Notes: generated by a model from the sequence alone, not told the origin. A stretch of DNA of 64,000 nt from Accumulibacter sp. (GCF_029255285.1 NZ_JAPUVI010000087.1:1-64000); one strand, 5' to 3'; shown: positions 27,039 through 40,696, counted from the stretch's first letter. Made by a program: numbers and translations.

Positions 27039-30000
27039 ATGACCGACCTATCCATCGCCAAGAAGCTTCTGCCCTACAAACCCAAGCACAAGGTGCGCTT
27101 CGTCACCGCGGCTTCGCTGTTTGACGGGCATGATGCGTCGATCAACATCATGCGTCGCATCCTCCAATCCACCGGCGCCGAAGTCATTCACCTCGGCCAC
27201 AATCGTTCCGTGCAGGAGATCGTCAATGCCGCCCTGCAGGAAGATGTGCAGGGCATCGCCATTACGTCCTACCAAGGCGGTCACGTCGAGTTTTTCAAGT
27301 ACATGATCGACCTGCTGCGAGCGGGTGGCGGCGAGAACATCAAGGTCTTTGGCGGAGGCGGCGGGGTCATCGTGCCGAGCGAGATCGACGAGTTGCATGC
27401 GTATGGAGTGGCGCGCATCTACTCGCCGCAGGATGGCCAGTCCCTCGGCCTGCAGGGGATGATCAACGAAGTGGTGGCAAAAGCCGACGTCGACTTGTCA
27501 GCGCTTGCCCCGCAGGACCCCGAAGCCGTTCTGGCGGCGCTGAAGAGCGGTGATCGGCGCCAACTGGCACGCATCATCACTTCGCTCGAAAACGGTCACT
27601 ACCCTGAAGCGCTGCGCAAAAGAATCGTCCACGCGGCTGCCGGACTCAAGGTTCCGACGCTGGGCATCACCGGTACGGGCGGCGCCGGCAAATCGTCCCT
27701 GACCGACGAACTGGTGCGCCGCTTCCGGCTCGACCAAGGCGACGCCATCAAGCTGGCGATCATTTCGATCGATCCGTCACGCAAACGTACTGGAGGCGCG
27801 CTGCTCGGCGACCGCATCCGCATGAACGCCATCGAGCACACGAACATCTATATGCGCTCGCTGGCGACACGGGAAACGGGATCCGAACTGTCGGCGGCCT
27901 TGCCCGAAGTGATCGCCGCCTGCAAACTGGCCGGTTTTGATTTCGTCATCGTCGAAACCTCGGGAATCGGCCAGGGCAATGCGGCAATCGTGCCGCTGGT
28001 CGATGTTTCGCTGTACGTGATGACGCCCGAGTTCGGCGCTGCGTCGCAGCTCGAGAAGATCGACATGCTCGATTTCGCCGATTTCATCGCCATCAACAAG
28101 TTCGACCGCAAAGGGGCGGAAGATGCCTTGCGCGACGTCCGCAAGCAGTATCAGCGCAACCACGAGGCTTTCGGCCAGAGCCCCGACGAAATGCCCGTCT
28201 TCGGTACCATGGCGGCGCGTTTCAACGACGACGGCGTGACCGCGCTCTATCAGGCGATTGCGCCGAAGTTGCACGGCCTCGGATTGAAGCTCAAGAAGGG
28301 CAAGCTGCCCCTGGTGACGGTCAAGCAGTCGTCGAACCAGCGCGCGATCGTTCCGGCGCCGCGCGTACGCTACCTGGCCGAGATTGCCGAGGCGGTGCGC
28401 CGCTACCACAGCCACACCGCCGAACAGGCAGAAGTCGCGCGCCAGCGGCAGTCGCTGCGCACTGCCAAACAACTGTTCGTCGGTTGCGGCAAGCCGGCCG
28501 GTGATTTCGACGAATTGATCACCTGGAAGGAAGGACAGCTCGACCCACGGGCGAAGAAGCTGCTCGACATGTGGCCCAAGACCGTCGAGCTTTACGCGCA
28601 GGACGAGTACGTGGTGAAGATCCGCGACAAGGAAATTCGTACCCGGCTGACCAACACGTCGCTGTCCGGATCGCGCATTCGCAAGGTCGCGCTGCCGAAC
28701 TACAAGGATGACGGCGAGGTACTACGCTTCCTGATGAAGGAGAACGTCCCGGGTTCGTTCCCTTTCACCGCCGGCGTCTTTGCGTTCAAGCGCGAGAACG
28801 AAGATCCGACGCGCATGTTCGCTGGCGAAGGCGATGCTTTCCGCACCAACCGGCGCTTCAAGAAGGTTTCCGAGGGCATGCCGGCCAAGCGGCTGTCGAC
28901 CGCTTTCGATTCGGTCACGCTTTATGGTTGCGATCCCGACCCCCGACCGGATATCTACGGCAAAGTCGGCAATTCGGGCGTCTCGATCGCGACGCTCGAC
29001 GACATGAAGGTCCTGTTCGACGGCTTCGAGCTCTGCGCGCCGACCACTTCGGTATCGCTGACGATCAACGGTCCGGCACCGATCATTCTGTCGATGTTTT
29101 TCAACACCGCGATCGATCAGCAGGTCGAGAAATTCCGCAGCGACAACGGCCGTGAGCCAACCGAAGACGAGATCCAGAAAATCCGCAGCTGGGTGCTGGC
29201 CAACGTTCGCGGCACGGTCCAGGCGGACATCCTGAAGGAAGATCAGGGGCAAAACACCTGCATCTTTTCGACCGAGTTCGCGCTCAAGATGATGGGCGAT
29301 ATCCAGGAGTTCTTCGTCCATAACCATATCGGCAACTTCTACTCGGTGTCGATATCCGGCTATCACATCGCCGAGGCCGGCGCCAATCCGATTTCACAAC
29401 TGGCTTTCACGCTGGCCAACGGCTTTACTTATGTCGAGGCCTATCTGGCGCGTGGCATGCACATCGACGACTTCGCACCCAACCTGTCGTTCTTCTTCAG
29501 CAACGGCATGGACCCGGAGTATTCGGTGATCGGCCGTGTGGCGCGCCGCATCTGGGCGGTCGCGATGAAGAACAAGTACGGCGGCAGCGAGCGCAGCCAG
29601 AAACTGAAGTACCACATCCAGACGTCCGGCCGTTCGCTACACGCGCAGGAAATGGCGTTCAACGATATCCGGACGACGCTGCAGGCGCTGATCGCCATTT
29701 ACGACAACTGCAACTCGCTGCATACCAACGCCTACGACGAAGCAATCACGACACCGACCGAGGAATCCGTTCGCCGGGCGATGGCCATACAGCTGATCAT
29801 CAACCGCGAGTGGGGCCTGGCGATGAACGAGAACCCGAATCAGGGATCCTTCATCATCGACGAGTTGACCGACCTTGTGGAAGAAGCCGTGCTGAAGGAG
29901 TTCGAAGCGATTGCGTCGCGCGGCGGCGTTCTCGGCGCGATGGAAACCGGCTATCAGCGCGGCAAGATCCAGGAAGAGTCGCTCTACTATGAGCACAAGA

Positions 30001-30305
30001 AGCACGACGGATCGTTCCCGATCGTGGGCGTCAACACCTTCCGCAACCCGCAGGGCGACGCCCAGATCGAAATCGAACTCGCGCGCTCGACCGAAGAGGA
30101 AAAACAGTCGCAGATCAATCGCTTGCGTGACTTCCAGGGGCGCAATGCGGGGGCTTCCGGAGCAATGATCGAGCGCTTGAGACAGACGGTCATCGAGAAC
30201 GGCAATGTCTTCGCCGTGCTTATCGACGCCGTCCGCGTCTGTTCGCTGGGGCAGATCACCAGCGCACTGTATGAAGTCGGCGGCCAGTATCGCCGCAGCA
30301 TGTAG
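27039..30305 (+). CDS. icmF: Fused isobutyryl-CoA mutase (IcmF)
   Basis: A 1088-residue fusion that interconverts isobutyryl-CoA and n-butyryl-CoA with coenzyme B12. Domains in order: a B12-binding domain (about 18-150) with the base-off region LFDGHDAS, where His31 ligates cobalt; a MeaI-type G-protein chaperone (about 205-420) with P-loop TGTGGAGKS at 211-219; then the large substrate-binding barrel. The barrel's [13 protein letters not shown] and [13 protein letters not shown] segments are of the IcmF type rather than methylmalonyl-CoA mutase. Some IcmF proteins also act on isovaleryl-/pivalyl-CoA. ATG 27039 follows GAGGAG by ten bases; a GTG at 27030 is less well placed. The divergent AraC gene is the likely regulator. 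Confidence 0.95.
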   Translation: MTDLSIAKKLLPYKPKHKVRFVTAASLFDGHDASINIMRRILQSTGAEVIHLGHNRSVQEIVNAALQEDVQGIAITSYQGGHVEFFKYMIDLLRAGGGENIKVFGGGGGVIVPSEIDELHAYGVARIYSPQDGQSLGLQGMINEVVAKADVDLSALAPQDPEAVLAALKSGDRRQLARIITSLENGHYPEALRKRIVHAAAGLKVPTLGITGTGGAGKSSLTDELVRRFRLDQGDAIKLAIISIDPSRKRTGGALLGDRIRMNAIEHTNIYMRSLATRETGSELSAALPEVIAACKLAGFDFVIVETSGIGQGNAAIVPLVDVSLYVMTPEFGAASQLEKIDMLDFADFIAINKFDRKGAEDALRDVRKQYQRNHEAFGQSPDEMPVFGTMAARFNDDGVTALYQAIAPKLHGLGLKLKKGKLPLVTVKQSSNQRAIVPAPRVRYLAEIAEAVRRYHSHTAEQAEVARQRQSLRTAKQLFVGCGKPAGDFDELITWKEGQLDPRAKKLLDMWPKTVELYAQDEYVVKIRDKEIRTRLTNTSLSGSRIRKVALPNYKDDGEVLRFLMKENVPGSFPFTAGVFAFKRENEDPTRMFAGEGDAFRTNRRFKKVSEGMPAKRLSTAFDSVTLYGCDPDPRPDIYGKVGNSGVSIATLDDMKVLFDGFELCAPTTSVSLTINGPAPIILSMFFNTAIDQQVEKFRSDNGREPTEDEIQKIRSWVLANVRGTVQADILKEDQGQNTCIFSTEFALKMMGDIQEFFVHNHIGNFYSVSISGYHIAEAGANPISQLAFTLANGFTYVEAYLARGMHIDDFAPNLSFFFSNGMDPEYSVIGRVARRIWAVAMKNKYGGSERSQKLKYHIQTSGRSLHAQEMAFNDIRTTLQALIAIYDNCNSLHTNAYDEAITTPTEESVRRAMAIQLIINREWGLAMNENPNQGSFIIDELTDLVEEAVLKEFEAIASRGGVLGAMETGYQRGKIQEESLYYEHKKHDGSFPIVGVNTFRNPQGDAQIEIELARSTEEEKQSQINRLRDFQGRNAGASGAMIERLRQTVIENGNVFAVLIDAVRVCSLGQITSALYEVGGQYRRSM

Positions 30306-30505
30306 CGAACACGGCTGTCCGGCGTGAGCGGCCAGCGGATTCGTTCGTGTTCCGGCACCCGCTCCCGGCCAAATGCCACGCTGCCGACGGCATGGTGATC
30401 ACCACCACGCCACCGTGGTCGCGAGCGCCACGCCCATCACCGGGTGTGGCGCGCGGCTCGGATCGTCAGTGCGGCCTACCAGCTAAGCTTCGGAGAGCAA
30501 AACCT

Positions 30506-30949
30506 ATGACTTTCGAACACCTGGTCAGGGCCACCGCCACGGCAAGCATGGCTGCGCTGCTTACCGCCTGCGCAACGCAGGAAGCGGCGATAGAAACCAG
30601 CGCACGCGCCGACGCGGGCGGCAAGGCCCGCCGCGAGCAACAGCAGCTCAGATTCCGCTTGGCCAGCGGTGTTTACCTTTGCGAGGCGGGCCAGAAAATC
30701 GAAGTCCAGCGCGATACGCGAAACGCGAACCTGATCGAGCTGAGCTGGCAGGGAAATCGTCACACCCTGCAACGCCACGACTCTTCTTCCGGCCTTCCGC
30801 GCTACGAAGACCGGCAGAATGGCCTGTTGTGGGTCGACCTGCCCTGGAAGAGCGTCCTCATGGACGTCAACAGTGGACGGCCGCTGGCCAACGAATGCAA
30901 GGCGGCGCCGGCTAAGTCAACGATTCGCCGCGCGCCGCCTAATGCGTGA
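30506..30949 (+). CDS. Lipoprotein with MliC-like domain
   Basis: A 147-residue protein with a short signal peptide and lipobox LTAC (Cys22). After a linker, residues about 50-130 begin YLCEAGQKIEVQRD and end with a second cysteine in ANECK. They resemble the MliC/PliC fold, which inhibits C-type lysozyme from the outer membrane. The match is by overall pattern (paired Cys, SGLPRYEDRQNGLLW) and is not certain; it may be another small envelope lipoprotein. GGAGAGC precedes the ATG. Its last 11 bases overlap the end of the convergent glycine-zipper gene. About 200 bases separate it from icmF. Confidence 0.6.
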   Translation: MTFEHLVRATATASMAALLTACATQEAAIETSARADAGGKARREQQQLRFRLASGVYLCEAGQKIEVQRDTRNANLIELSWQGNRHTLQRHDSSSGLPRYEDRQNGLLWVDLPWKSVLMDVNSGRPLANECKAAPAKSTIRRAPPNA

Positions 30950-31391
30950 CGCGGGTGTCGCCCCGACCGGACAGCAGGCGGACCCTCTCTCCGGGCAGGA
31001 AGCGTTCATCGCCCTCCTGAACGACCGCAACGAGCTGGCCGCTCTCCAGGCGGACGGTGATCTCGAGACCGATCTTCCTCGTCGCTCCCTCCTCGATAGC
31101 CGCGCCAGCGAGGCCGCCGGCGACGGCGCCAAGAATCGCGCCGACGATTTGCCCCTTGCCGCCGCCGATGTTGCTTCCCGCCACACCGCCGACGGCCGCC
31201 CCGGCGACAATGCCGGTACCCGACTTGCTGCCTTCCAGGGCGACCTCGCGCACGCTCTCGACAATTCCCTGCCGAACAAGCAGTTCCTGACGCGCCTGGT
31301 CGCGTGAATAGACGCTCCCCGACCGGCTGTCGGCGCAGCCGACGAGTACGCTGCCCGATAGAACGAGTGCGACAACCAAGGGTAGTTTCAT
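30939..31391 (-). CDS. SlyB-like glycine-zipper outer-membrane lipoprotein
   Basis: A 150-residue protein with signal peptide and lipobox LVGC (Cys19). A glycine-zipper membrane segment (about 55-100, GTGIVAGAAVGGVAGSNIGGG onward) is followed by a C-terminal domain with IGLEITVRLESGQLVAVVQE. This is the layout of SlyB/PcpY 17-kDa surface antigens, which stabilise the outer membrane under cation or envelope stress. The ATG at 31391 has GGAGCGAACC upstream. It lies 12 bases after the PfkB kinase gene on the same strand and may share its transcript. Its 3' end overlaps the MliC-like gene. Confidence 0.85.
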   Translation of the reverse strand: MKLPLVVALVLSGSVLVGCADSRSGSVYSRDQARQELLVRQGIVESVREVALEGSKSGTGIVAGAAVGGVAGSNIGGGKGQIVGAILGAVAGGLAGAAIEEGATRKIGLEITVRLESGQLVAVVQEGDERFLPGERVRLLSGRGDTRVTH

Positions 31392-31402
31392 GGTTCGCTC
31401 CT

Positions 31403-32338
31403 TTACCAGAGTGTGCTGCCGAAGGTCCGAGCAAAACACGCCGCGATGTCGTCACGGCTTGGACGGTGGTTCTGCCCACCACGATGGGCGACCTTGATGG
31501 CGCCCATGACGGCCGCCAAGCGGCCCGTTTTTTCCCATTCCCAGCCAGCCGCCAGACCATAGAGAAGCCCCGAACGGTAGGCGTCGCCACAGCCGGTTGG
31601 ATCGACCACGGAGTCAGCCTCGACGCAGGGAATCTCGTAGCGACGTCCGTCGGCGTGAATGTGCGAGCCCTCGCCACCGCGTGTGACGATCAAGGCTTCC
31701 ACCTCGCCGGCGAGCTGCTCCAGTGAACGGCCGGTCCGGTCGCACAGCAATCTGGCTTCATAGTCGTTGAAGCAGGCGTAGTTGGCCAGCCGTATGAAGG
31801 TCATCAGTTCGTCGCCCGAGAACATCGGCAAGCCCTGACCAGGATCGAACACGAAAGGAATGCGCGCTGCCGCCAGGTCGTGAGCGTGCTGCAGCATGCC
31901 GGCGCGCCCATCCGGAGCGACGATGCCGAGAGTGGCTTCCGGCACGTCGGCAACCCGATTGAGATGCGAAAAAGTCATCGCTCCCGGATGGAAGGCGGTG
32001 ATCTGGTTGTCGTCGAGATCCGTGGTGATGAAGGCCTGCGCGGTAAAGCTGCCGGCGATCCGCCGTACATGCGCGCGCGACAGGCCCAAATCGTCGAGGC
32101 GTACCAAGTACGAGTCGGCATCGTCGCCGACGGTCGCCATGATCGTCGGTTCGCCGCCCAGCAACTTCAGGTTGTAGGCGATGTTGCCCGCACAGCCGCC
32201 AAATTCGCGGCGCATCTCGGGGACCAGAAAAGCCACGTTGAGAATGTGGATCTGCTGCGGGAGAATATGATTCTTGAAGCGATCATGGAAAACCATGATG
32301 TTGTCGAAGGCGATCGAGCCGCAAATAAGCGTGGACAT
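31403..32338 (-). CDS. PfkB-family carbohydrate (adenosine-type) kinase
   Basis: A 311-residue ribokinase-fold enzyme. The N-terminal glycine motif reads REFGGCAGNIAYNLKLLGG, and the C-terminal PfkB signature with the catalytic base is DPTGCGDAYRSG. Such enzymes phosphorylate adenosine, ribose or fructose derivatives. The pattern NVAFLVPEMRREFGGCAGN is most like bacterial adenosine kinase-like proteins, but the substrate cannot be fixed from sequence. ATG 32338 is chosen because it aligns with the conserved LICGSIAFD strand. It is followed 11 bases later by the glycine-zipper gene. Confidence 0.85.
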   Translation of the reverse strand: MSTLICGSIAFDNIMVFHDRFKNHILPQQIHILNVAFLVPEMRREFGGCAGNIAYNLKLLGGEPTIMATVGDDADSYLVRLDDLGLSRAHVRRIAGSFTAQAFITTDLDDNQITAFHPGAMTFSHLNRVADVPEATLGIVAPDGRAGMLQHAHDLAAARIPFVFDPGQGLPMFSGDELMTFIRLANYACFNDYEARLLCDRTGRSLEQLAGEVEALIVTRGGEGSHIHADGRRYEIPCVEADSVVDPTGCGDAYRSGLLYGLAAGWEWEKTGRLAAVMGAIKVAHRGGQNHRPSRDDIAACFARTFGSTLW

Positions 32339-32606
32339 GGCGTTTCTGGGTTCACTGGGTAGGGCGGGAGGGAAAAAGTATAGCATCGTTGCCTCCCGGC
32401 TTCGCCGCGCCCTCTTCTCGGTCTGCCACGGCGCCAACCCGGCACATCACCGGAGATGCTGTTCCGGCGGCGCTTCCCGTGCTTGCCCCGGCCGTCGCTT
32501 GCTGGCTGACAGCGGTACCGCCCGCCTTGCGGAGCGGCCAGGCCAGCCGTGAACGCCGTGCAGCGGAGGCTGAAACCTTTGGCGAATCGCCGTCCGCGGT
32601 GTGTGG

Positions 32607-34458
<1,852 letters not shown>

Positions 34459-34459
<1 letters not shown>

Positions 34460-34806
34460 TGCTGCGCAACGTCTACCTGGCGGCTTGCAGCAGTCTGATC
34501 GCGTTGATCTTTCTCTGTCTTGCTTGGGAGCTTCGCCTAGCGCCGGTGCAAAGCGGCGGCTCCTGGCTGGCCTTGAAATGCCTGCCTCTGCTGGCACCAC
34601 TGTTCGGAATCCTGCATGGCCGGCGTTATTCGTATCAGTGGGCCTGCCTGCTGATCCTGCTCTATTTCACCGAGGGCATCGTCCGCGCGACCACCGAAAC
34701 GGGCTTGGGCCAGACGCTGGCGATCGCTGAAACCGCCCTCTCACTAATCTTCTTTGCCGCCAGCGTCGGCTACGTCAGGCTCACTCGCGCACCAGCGGGA
34801 GGGTGA
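34459..34806 (+). CDS. DUF2069 membrane protein
   Basis: A 115-residue protein with four hydrophobic segments (about 5-22, 40-52, 58-72 and 85-105) and the family pattern LKCLPLLAPLFGILHGRRYSYQWACLL. DUF2069 proteins have unknown function and are commonly found directly after wrbA in proteobacteria, as here, with a one-base overlap. It converges with leuA with only two bases between the stop codons. Confidence 0.82.
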
Positions 34807-34808
34807 GT

Positions 34809-36347
34809 TCAGACATCGCCCTGCGGATCGACCCGATCAGGAAACTGCAGTTTGTTCAAGGCATTCAGATAGGCCTTGGCCGAGGCGATCACGATGTCGG
34901 TGTCGGCGCCGTTGCCATTGACGATGCGTCCTCCTTTGGCCAGCCGCACGGTCACCTCGCCTTGCGCGTCGGTGCCGGTAGTAATGGCGTTGACCGAATA
35001 GAGCAGCAATTGGGCGCCACTGGCGACGATCGATTCGATCGCCGTGAACGTCGCATCGACCGGGCCACTGCCCATTCCTGACGCTTTTCGTTCCGTGCCG
35101 TCGACCATCAGGGTTACGTCGGCAGCGGGTGTTTCGCCGGTTTCCGAGCAGACACGCGAATAGACCAGCTTGTAGTATTCGCCGGCCGGCGCCACTTCTT
35201 CGTCGGAAACCAGCGCCTGAAGATCTTCGTCAAAAATCTCGTGCTTCTTATCGGCCAGTTCCTTGAAGCGGGCAAACGCGGCGTTCAAGGCCTCCTCGCT
35301 CTCGAGTACGACGCCCAACGCCGACAGGCGAGACTTGAAGGCATTGCGTCCCGAGTGCTTGCCGAGCACCAGCTTGTTCTGTGCCCAGCCAACATCTTCG
35401 GCACGCATGATCTCGTAGGTTTCGCGGTGCTTGAGCACCCCGTCCTGGTGAATCCCCGATTCGTGCGCAAAGGCGTTGGCGCCGACGACGGCCTTGTTGG
35501 GCTGTACCGGGTAACCGGTAATCTGTGACACCAGCTTGGATGCCGGAACGATCTGCGTCGTATCGATGCCGGTCTGCACCGGAAAAATGTCGCCACGCGT
35601 GCGTACCGCCATCACGACCTCTTCCAGAGAGGCATTGCCGGCGCGTTCGCCGAGTCCGTTGATCGTGCATTCGACCTGCCGTGCGCCAGCCAGGACGGCT
35701 GACAGCGAATTGGCAACCGCCATTCCCAAGTCATTGTGACAATGGGTCGACCACACGACCCGGTCGGCACCCGGAACGCGCTCGATCAGAATGCGGATGA
35801 GGTCGCCCCATACCGAGGGAACGCTGTAGCCGACCGTATCGGGAACGTTGATCGTCGTCGCCCCTGCCTCGATCGCTGCCGCAAAGACCCGGCACAGAAA
35901 ATCGACCTCCGAACGCACGGCGTCCTCGGCTGAAAACTCGACGTCATCGGTGTATTCGCGTGCCCAGTGCACCGCACGAACGGCGGCTTCGACGACCTGA
36001 TCGGGCGTCATGCGCAGCTTTTTTTCCATGTGGATCGGACTGGTGGCGATGAAAGTATGAATCCGCCCGCGAGCGGCGGGCGTGATCGCTTCGCCGGCCC
36101 GACGAATGTCATTTTCGTTGGAGCGCGCCAGGGAACAGACCGTCGAGCCCTTGATGATCCTGGCAATCGAGCGGATCGCGTCGAAATCGCCGGGCGAAGC
36201 CGCGGCAAAGCCGGCCTCGATCACGTCGACCCGCATCCGCTCGAGTTGTCGCGCGACACGCAGCTTCTCTTCCTTGGTCATCGAAGCGCCGGGGCTCTGC
36301 TCCCCGTCGCGCAAGGTTGTATCGAAAATTACCAGGTGATCTTTCAT
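34809..36347 (-). CDS. leuA: 2-Isopropylmalate synthase
   Basis: A 512-residue enzyme that condenses acetyl-CoA with 2-oxoisovalerate, the first step of leucine synthesis. The catalytic barrel starts with [16 protein letters not shown], which includes the metal-binding Asp, and carries HCHNDLGMA with the metal-binding histidines and the [14 protein letters not shown] helix. The C-terminal regulatory domain (about 395-505) for leucine feedback is complete. It is the last gene of a minus-strand run with pssA, ilvC, ilvN and ilvB and probably belongs to that operon. Confidence 0.96.
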   Translation of the reverse strand: MKDHLVIFDTTLRDGEQSPGASMTKEEKLRVARQLERMRVDVIEAGFAAASPGDFDAIRSIARIIKGSTVCSLARSNENDIRRAGEAITPAARGRIHTFIATSPIHMEKKLRMTPDQVVEAAVRAVHWAREYTDDVEFSAEDAVRSEVDFLCRVFAAAIEAGATTINVPDTVGYSVPSVWGDLIRILIERVPGADRVVWSTHCHNDLGMAVANSLSAVLAGARQVECTINGLGERAGNASLEEVVMAVRTRGDIFPVQTGIDTTQIVPASKLVSQITGYPVQPNKAVVGANAFAHESGIHQDGVLKHRETYEIMRAEDVGWAQNKLVLGKHSGRNAFKSRLSALGVVLESEEALNAAFARFKELADKKHEIFDEDLQALVSDEEVAPAGEYYKLVYSRVCSETGETPAADVTLMVDGTERKASGMGSGPVDATFTAIESIVASGAQLLLYSVNAITTGTDAQGEVTVRLAKGGRIVNGNGADTDIVIASAKAYLNALNKLQFPDRVDPQGDV

Positions 36348-36449
36348 GTCCCGACTCCGGATCTGAACGAATATCTACACGGCAAAGACGGCCGTCATCG
36401 CTGAGCAGCGACGCGAACGGCTGGCGGTCACGGGACCGCCGGGCCTTGC

Positions 36450-37217
36450 TTAAGCGGCTGGCGGTGGAGCTGACCTCGATCTGATCACCCGTGTCAGCGC
36501 CAGAACGTATCCCGAGAAAGCGTAGGCGACAAAAAGGCCGAACAAGGCAAGCGGCGTGTCGTAGGAGACTACGGCAAATGCCAAGGCAATGGCAACGACC
36601 GAGATGAAAGGTACGCTGCGTCGCAGGTTGACATCCTTGAAACTGTAGAAACGAATATTGCTCACCATCGAGATGCCGGCAAAGATCACCAAGCCGCAGG
36701 CCAGCCAGCGCACGTCGTCGGCGACCACATTCTTGTCGATCATCACCCACAGGAATCCGGCCACCAGCGCCGCCGCTGCCGGACTCGGCAAACCCTGAAA
36801 ATAACGCCGGTCCATTACTTCCAGCGTCGTGTTGAAACGCGCCAAGCGCAAGGCTGCGCCGGCGCAGTAGATAAACGCTGCGATCCAGCCTAGCCGCCCC
36901 ATGTCCTTGAGCGCCCAGGCATAGATCACCAGCGCCGGGGCGACGCCAAACGAGACCATGTCGGACAACGAATCGTATTCCGCGCCGAAAGCACTCTGCG
37001 TCCGCGTCATGCGCGCCACCCGTCCATCGAGGCCATCGAGGACCATGGCGATGAAAATTGCCACCGCCGCCTGTTCAAAGTTGCCCATCATCGCCTTGAC
37101 GATGGCGAAAAAGCCGCAGAACAGCGCTGCGGTGGTGAACAAATTGGGCAGCACATAGATTCCCCGGCGCCTCAATTCGGGATTGAACAGGGTCTTGCGA
37201 GGCTTGATTTCGGGCAT
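36450..37217 (-). CDS. pssA: CDP-diacylglycerol-serine O-phosphatidyltransferase
   Basis: A 255-residue membrane enzyme that makes phosphatidylserine from CDP-diacylglycerol and serine. The CDP-alcohol phosphotransferase motif D-G-x2-A-R-x8-G-x3-D-x3-D is complete as DGRVARMTRTQSAFGAEYDSLSD. About eight hydrophobic helices follow. ATG 37217 fits the family N-terminus (MPEIKPRKTLFNPELRRRGIYVLPN). It lies between ilvC and leuA, 77 bases after the ilvC stop. In many betaproteobacteria a psd gene sits beside it, but none is present here. Confidence 0.93.
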   Translation of the reverse strand: MPEIKPRKTLFNPELRRRGIYVLPNLFTTAALFCGFFAIVKAMMGNFEQAAVAIFIAMVLDGLDGRVARMTRTQSAFGAEYDSLSDMVSFGVAPALVIYAWALKDMGRLGWIAAFIYCAGAALRLARFNTTLEVMDRRYFQGLPSPAAAALVAGFLWVMIDKNVVADDVRWLACGLVIFAGISMVSNIRFYSFKDVNLRRSVPFISVVAIALAFAVVSYDTPLALFGLFVAYAFSGYVLALTRVIRSRSAPPPAA

Positions 37218-37294
37218 TGCGCTCTCGACGGGAATCGGGACCGGGCGGGGAAAGAACGACCATCCGTTCTCCCCGCAAACCACCACGGGAGCGA

Positions 37295-38314
<1,020 letters not shown>

Positions 38315-38343
38315 CTATTTTCCTCTCTTGCTGTTGCGTCTGA

Positions 38344-38835
38344 CTAGACTTTTAGAATGCGCTCGCCACGACCGATGCCGCAGACGCCAGTGCGAACCGT
38401 TTCGAGAATCAGTCCGGGGTCGATGGCCTGAATGAAGGAATCGAGTTTTGCCCCGCTCGCGGCAAGCTCGATGACATAAGTCGATTCGGTGACATCGACG
38501 ATGTGGCCGCGGAAAATGTCGGCCAGACGCTTGACCTCCTCACGGTCCTTGCCGATGGCGCGTACCTTGATCAGCATCAGTTCGCGCTCGATATGGGCCG
38601 CCTCGGAGAGATCGACGACCTTGATGACGTCGATCAGCTTGTTCAATTGCTTGGTGATCTGCTCGATTACCGCGTCGGTTCCCGAAGTGACGATGGTCAG
38701 CCGTGACAGCGAAACGTCCTCGGTCGGCGCCACGGTCAGAGTCTCGATGTTGTAGGCCCGTGCCGAAAAAAGACCCGCCACGCGCGACAGCGCCCCGGCT
38801 TCGTTCTCCAGCAGGATTGAGATGATGTGTCGCAT
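38344..38835 (-). CDS. ilvN: Acetolactate synthase small (regulatory) subunit
   Basis: A 163-residue protein with an N-terminal ACT domain (RHIISILLENEAGALSRVAGLFSARAYNIETLTV) that binds valine for feedback inhibition, and a C-terminal domain (about 80-160) that activates the catalytic subunit. It lies 12 bases after ilvB and 32 bases before ilvC, in the usual order. Confidence 0.96.
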   Translation of the reverse strand: MRHIISILLENEAGALSRVAGLFSARAYNIETLTVAPTEDVSLSRLTIVTSGTDAVIEQITKQLNKLIDVIKVVDLSEAAHIERELMLIKVRAIGKDREEVKRLADIFRGHIVDVTESTYVIELAASGAKLDSFIQAIDPGLILETVRTGVCGIGRGERILKV

Positions 38836-38847
38836 CTTGCCTTTCCC

Positions 38848-40560
38848 CTACAGATCTTCAGTCAGGATCATGTCCGCCAGTCCCTTGCCGGCAGCCACCA
38901 TCGGAAAGACGTTGGCCTTCTGATCGGTGATGAAATCCATGAATACGAGGTCGTCCTTATGGTCGATGAACGCCTTCTTCAAGGCCGCGTCGACGTCTTC
39001 CGGCCGTTCGACGCGGATGCCGACATGGCCGTAGGCCTCGGCCAGTTTGACGAAGTCGGGTAGCGAGTCCATGTACGACTCCGAGTAGCGACTGCCGTAA
39101 AACATCTCCTGCCACTGCCTGACCATGCCGAGGTAGCGGTTGTTGAGATTGATGATCTTGATCGGCAAACGGAACTGCTTGGCCGTGGAAAGTTCCTGGA
39201 TGCACATCTGGATCGAACCTTCCCCGGTGACACAGACGACCGTCATCTCCGGGTGCGCCAGCGCCGCACCCATGGCATAAGGGAGGCCGACACCCATGGT
39301 CCCCAGACCGCCCGAGTTGAGCCAGCGGCGCGGCTGGTCGAACTTGTAGTATTGCGCCGCCCACATCTGGTGCTGGCCGACGTCGGAGGTGACGATCGCG
39401 TTGCCGCCGGTAACCTCGTACAGCTTCTCCATCACGTACTGCGGCATGATGACGCTTTTCCGCCGCCGGTACTTCATGCACTCCTTGGCCCGCCACTCCT
39501 CGATCTGTCGCCACCAGTCGGCAAGCGCTGCCGCCTCCGGAACCGCATTGCCGGCGTCCAGCAGCTTGAGCATCTCGTCGAGGACATCAGGAACGTTACC
39601 GACGATCGGCACGTCGACCTGAACACGTTTGGAGATCGACGACGGATCGATATCGACATGGATGATCCGGCGGGGCAGCGAGGCAAAATTCAGCGGATTG
39701 CCGATCACCCGGTCGTCGAAGCGGGCACCGATGGCGAGCAGCACATCGCAGTGCTGCATTGCCAGGTTGGCCTCGACCGTGCCGTGCATGCCCGGCATGC
39801 CGAGGAACTGCCGATCGGTCGCCGGATAAGCGCCCAGCCCCATCAGGGTGTTGGTGATCGGAAAGCCGAGACGGCGGGTGAGCCGGGTCAACTGTTCGGA
39901 GCCATTCGACAGGATAACGCCGCCGCCGCTGTAAATCATCGGTCGCTTGGCTTCGAGGAGCAGGTGGACGGCCTTTTTGATCTGCCCGAGATGTCCCTTG
40001 ACGACCGGGTTGTAGGAGCGCATCTGGACGGTTTCCGGATACTCGAAGCGGCACTTGGCCGCTGTGACATCTTTTGGAATGTCGATCACCACCGGGCCGG
40101 GACGGCCGCTGTTGGCGATATAGAAGGCCTTTTTAATCGTCAGCGCTAGGTTGCGTACGTCATTGACCAGGAAGTTGTGCTTGACGCAGGGCCGCGTGAT
40201 GCCGACGGTATCGCATTCCTGGAAGGCGTCCTGCCCGATGTACTCGTTCGGCACCTGTCCCGAGATGACCACGACCGGAATCGAATCCATGTAAGCCGTC
40301 GCGATGCCGGTCACCGCGTTGGTCGCCCCAGGGCCCGAGGTTACCAGCGCGACGCCGACTTTGTGCGTCGAACGGGCCAGGCCGTCGGCGGCGTGCACTG
40401 CCGCCTGTTCATGGCGCACCAGAACGTGCTTGATCTGATCCTGTTTGAACAGAGCGTCATAGATATGGAGAACCGCCCCGCCGGGGTAGCCGAATACGTA
40501 TTCGACCTTTTCTTCCTGCAGGCACCTGATTACAATCTCTGCACCGGTCATCATGGTCAT
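38848..40560 (-). CDS. ilvB: Acetolactate synthase large (catalytic) subunit
   Basis: A 570-residue thiamine-diphosphate enzyme condensing pyruvate with pyruvate or 2-oxobutyrate. It has the N-terminal pyrimidine-binding domain with the catalytic Glu region EKVEYVFGYPGGAVLH, a central FAD domain (GARFDDRVIGN) and the C-terminal pyrophosphate domain. The usual GDG start of the metal motif reads VTGEGSIQMCIQEL, Glu for Asp; the second half, NLNNRYLGMVRQW, is normal. ATG 40560 has GGGGC upstream; a TTG at 40581 would add seven residues. It heads the ilvB-ilvN-ilvC-pssA-leuA run and diverges from the sigma factor unit. Confidence 0.95.
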   Translation of the reverse strand: MTMMTGAEIVIRCLQEEKVEYVFGYPGGAVLHIYDALFKQDQIKHVLVRHEQAAVHAADGLARSTHKVGVALVTSGPGATNAVTGIATAYMDSIPVVVISGQVPNEYIGQDAFQECDTVGITRPCVKHNFLVNDVRNLALTIKKAFYIANSGRPGPVVIDIPKDVTAAKCRFEYPETVQMRSYNPVVKGHLGQIKKAVHLLLEAKRPMIYSGGGVILSNGSEQLTRLTRRLGFPITNTLMGLGAYPATDRQFLGMPGMHGTVEANLAMQHCDVLLAIGARFDDRVIGNPLNFASLPRRIIHVDIDPSSISKRVQVDVPIVGNVPDVLDEMLKLLDAGNAVPEAAALADWWRQIEEWRAKECMKYRRRKSVIMPQYVMEKLYEVTGGNAIVTSDVGQHQMWAAQYYKFDQPRRWLNSGGLGTMGVGLPYAMGAALAHPEMTVVCVTGEGSIQMCIQELSTAKQFRLPIKIINLNNRYLGMVRQWQEMFYGSRYSESYMDSLPDFVKLAEAYGHVGIRVERPEDVDAALKKAFIDHKDDLVFMDFITDQKANVFPMVAAGKGLADMILTEDL

Positions 40561-40696
40561 CGCCGTAGCCCCAGCAAGCAATTTGCTCGAAAAAATTCTG
40601 CAACGTTAGCGCCTATACTTCGATTGGTCAAGGCATTCACAAGAATCGGCGTCTCGGTCAACAGTTTCCATCCCGAAAACAGCAAGGAACCTCGCT

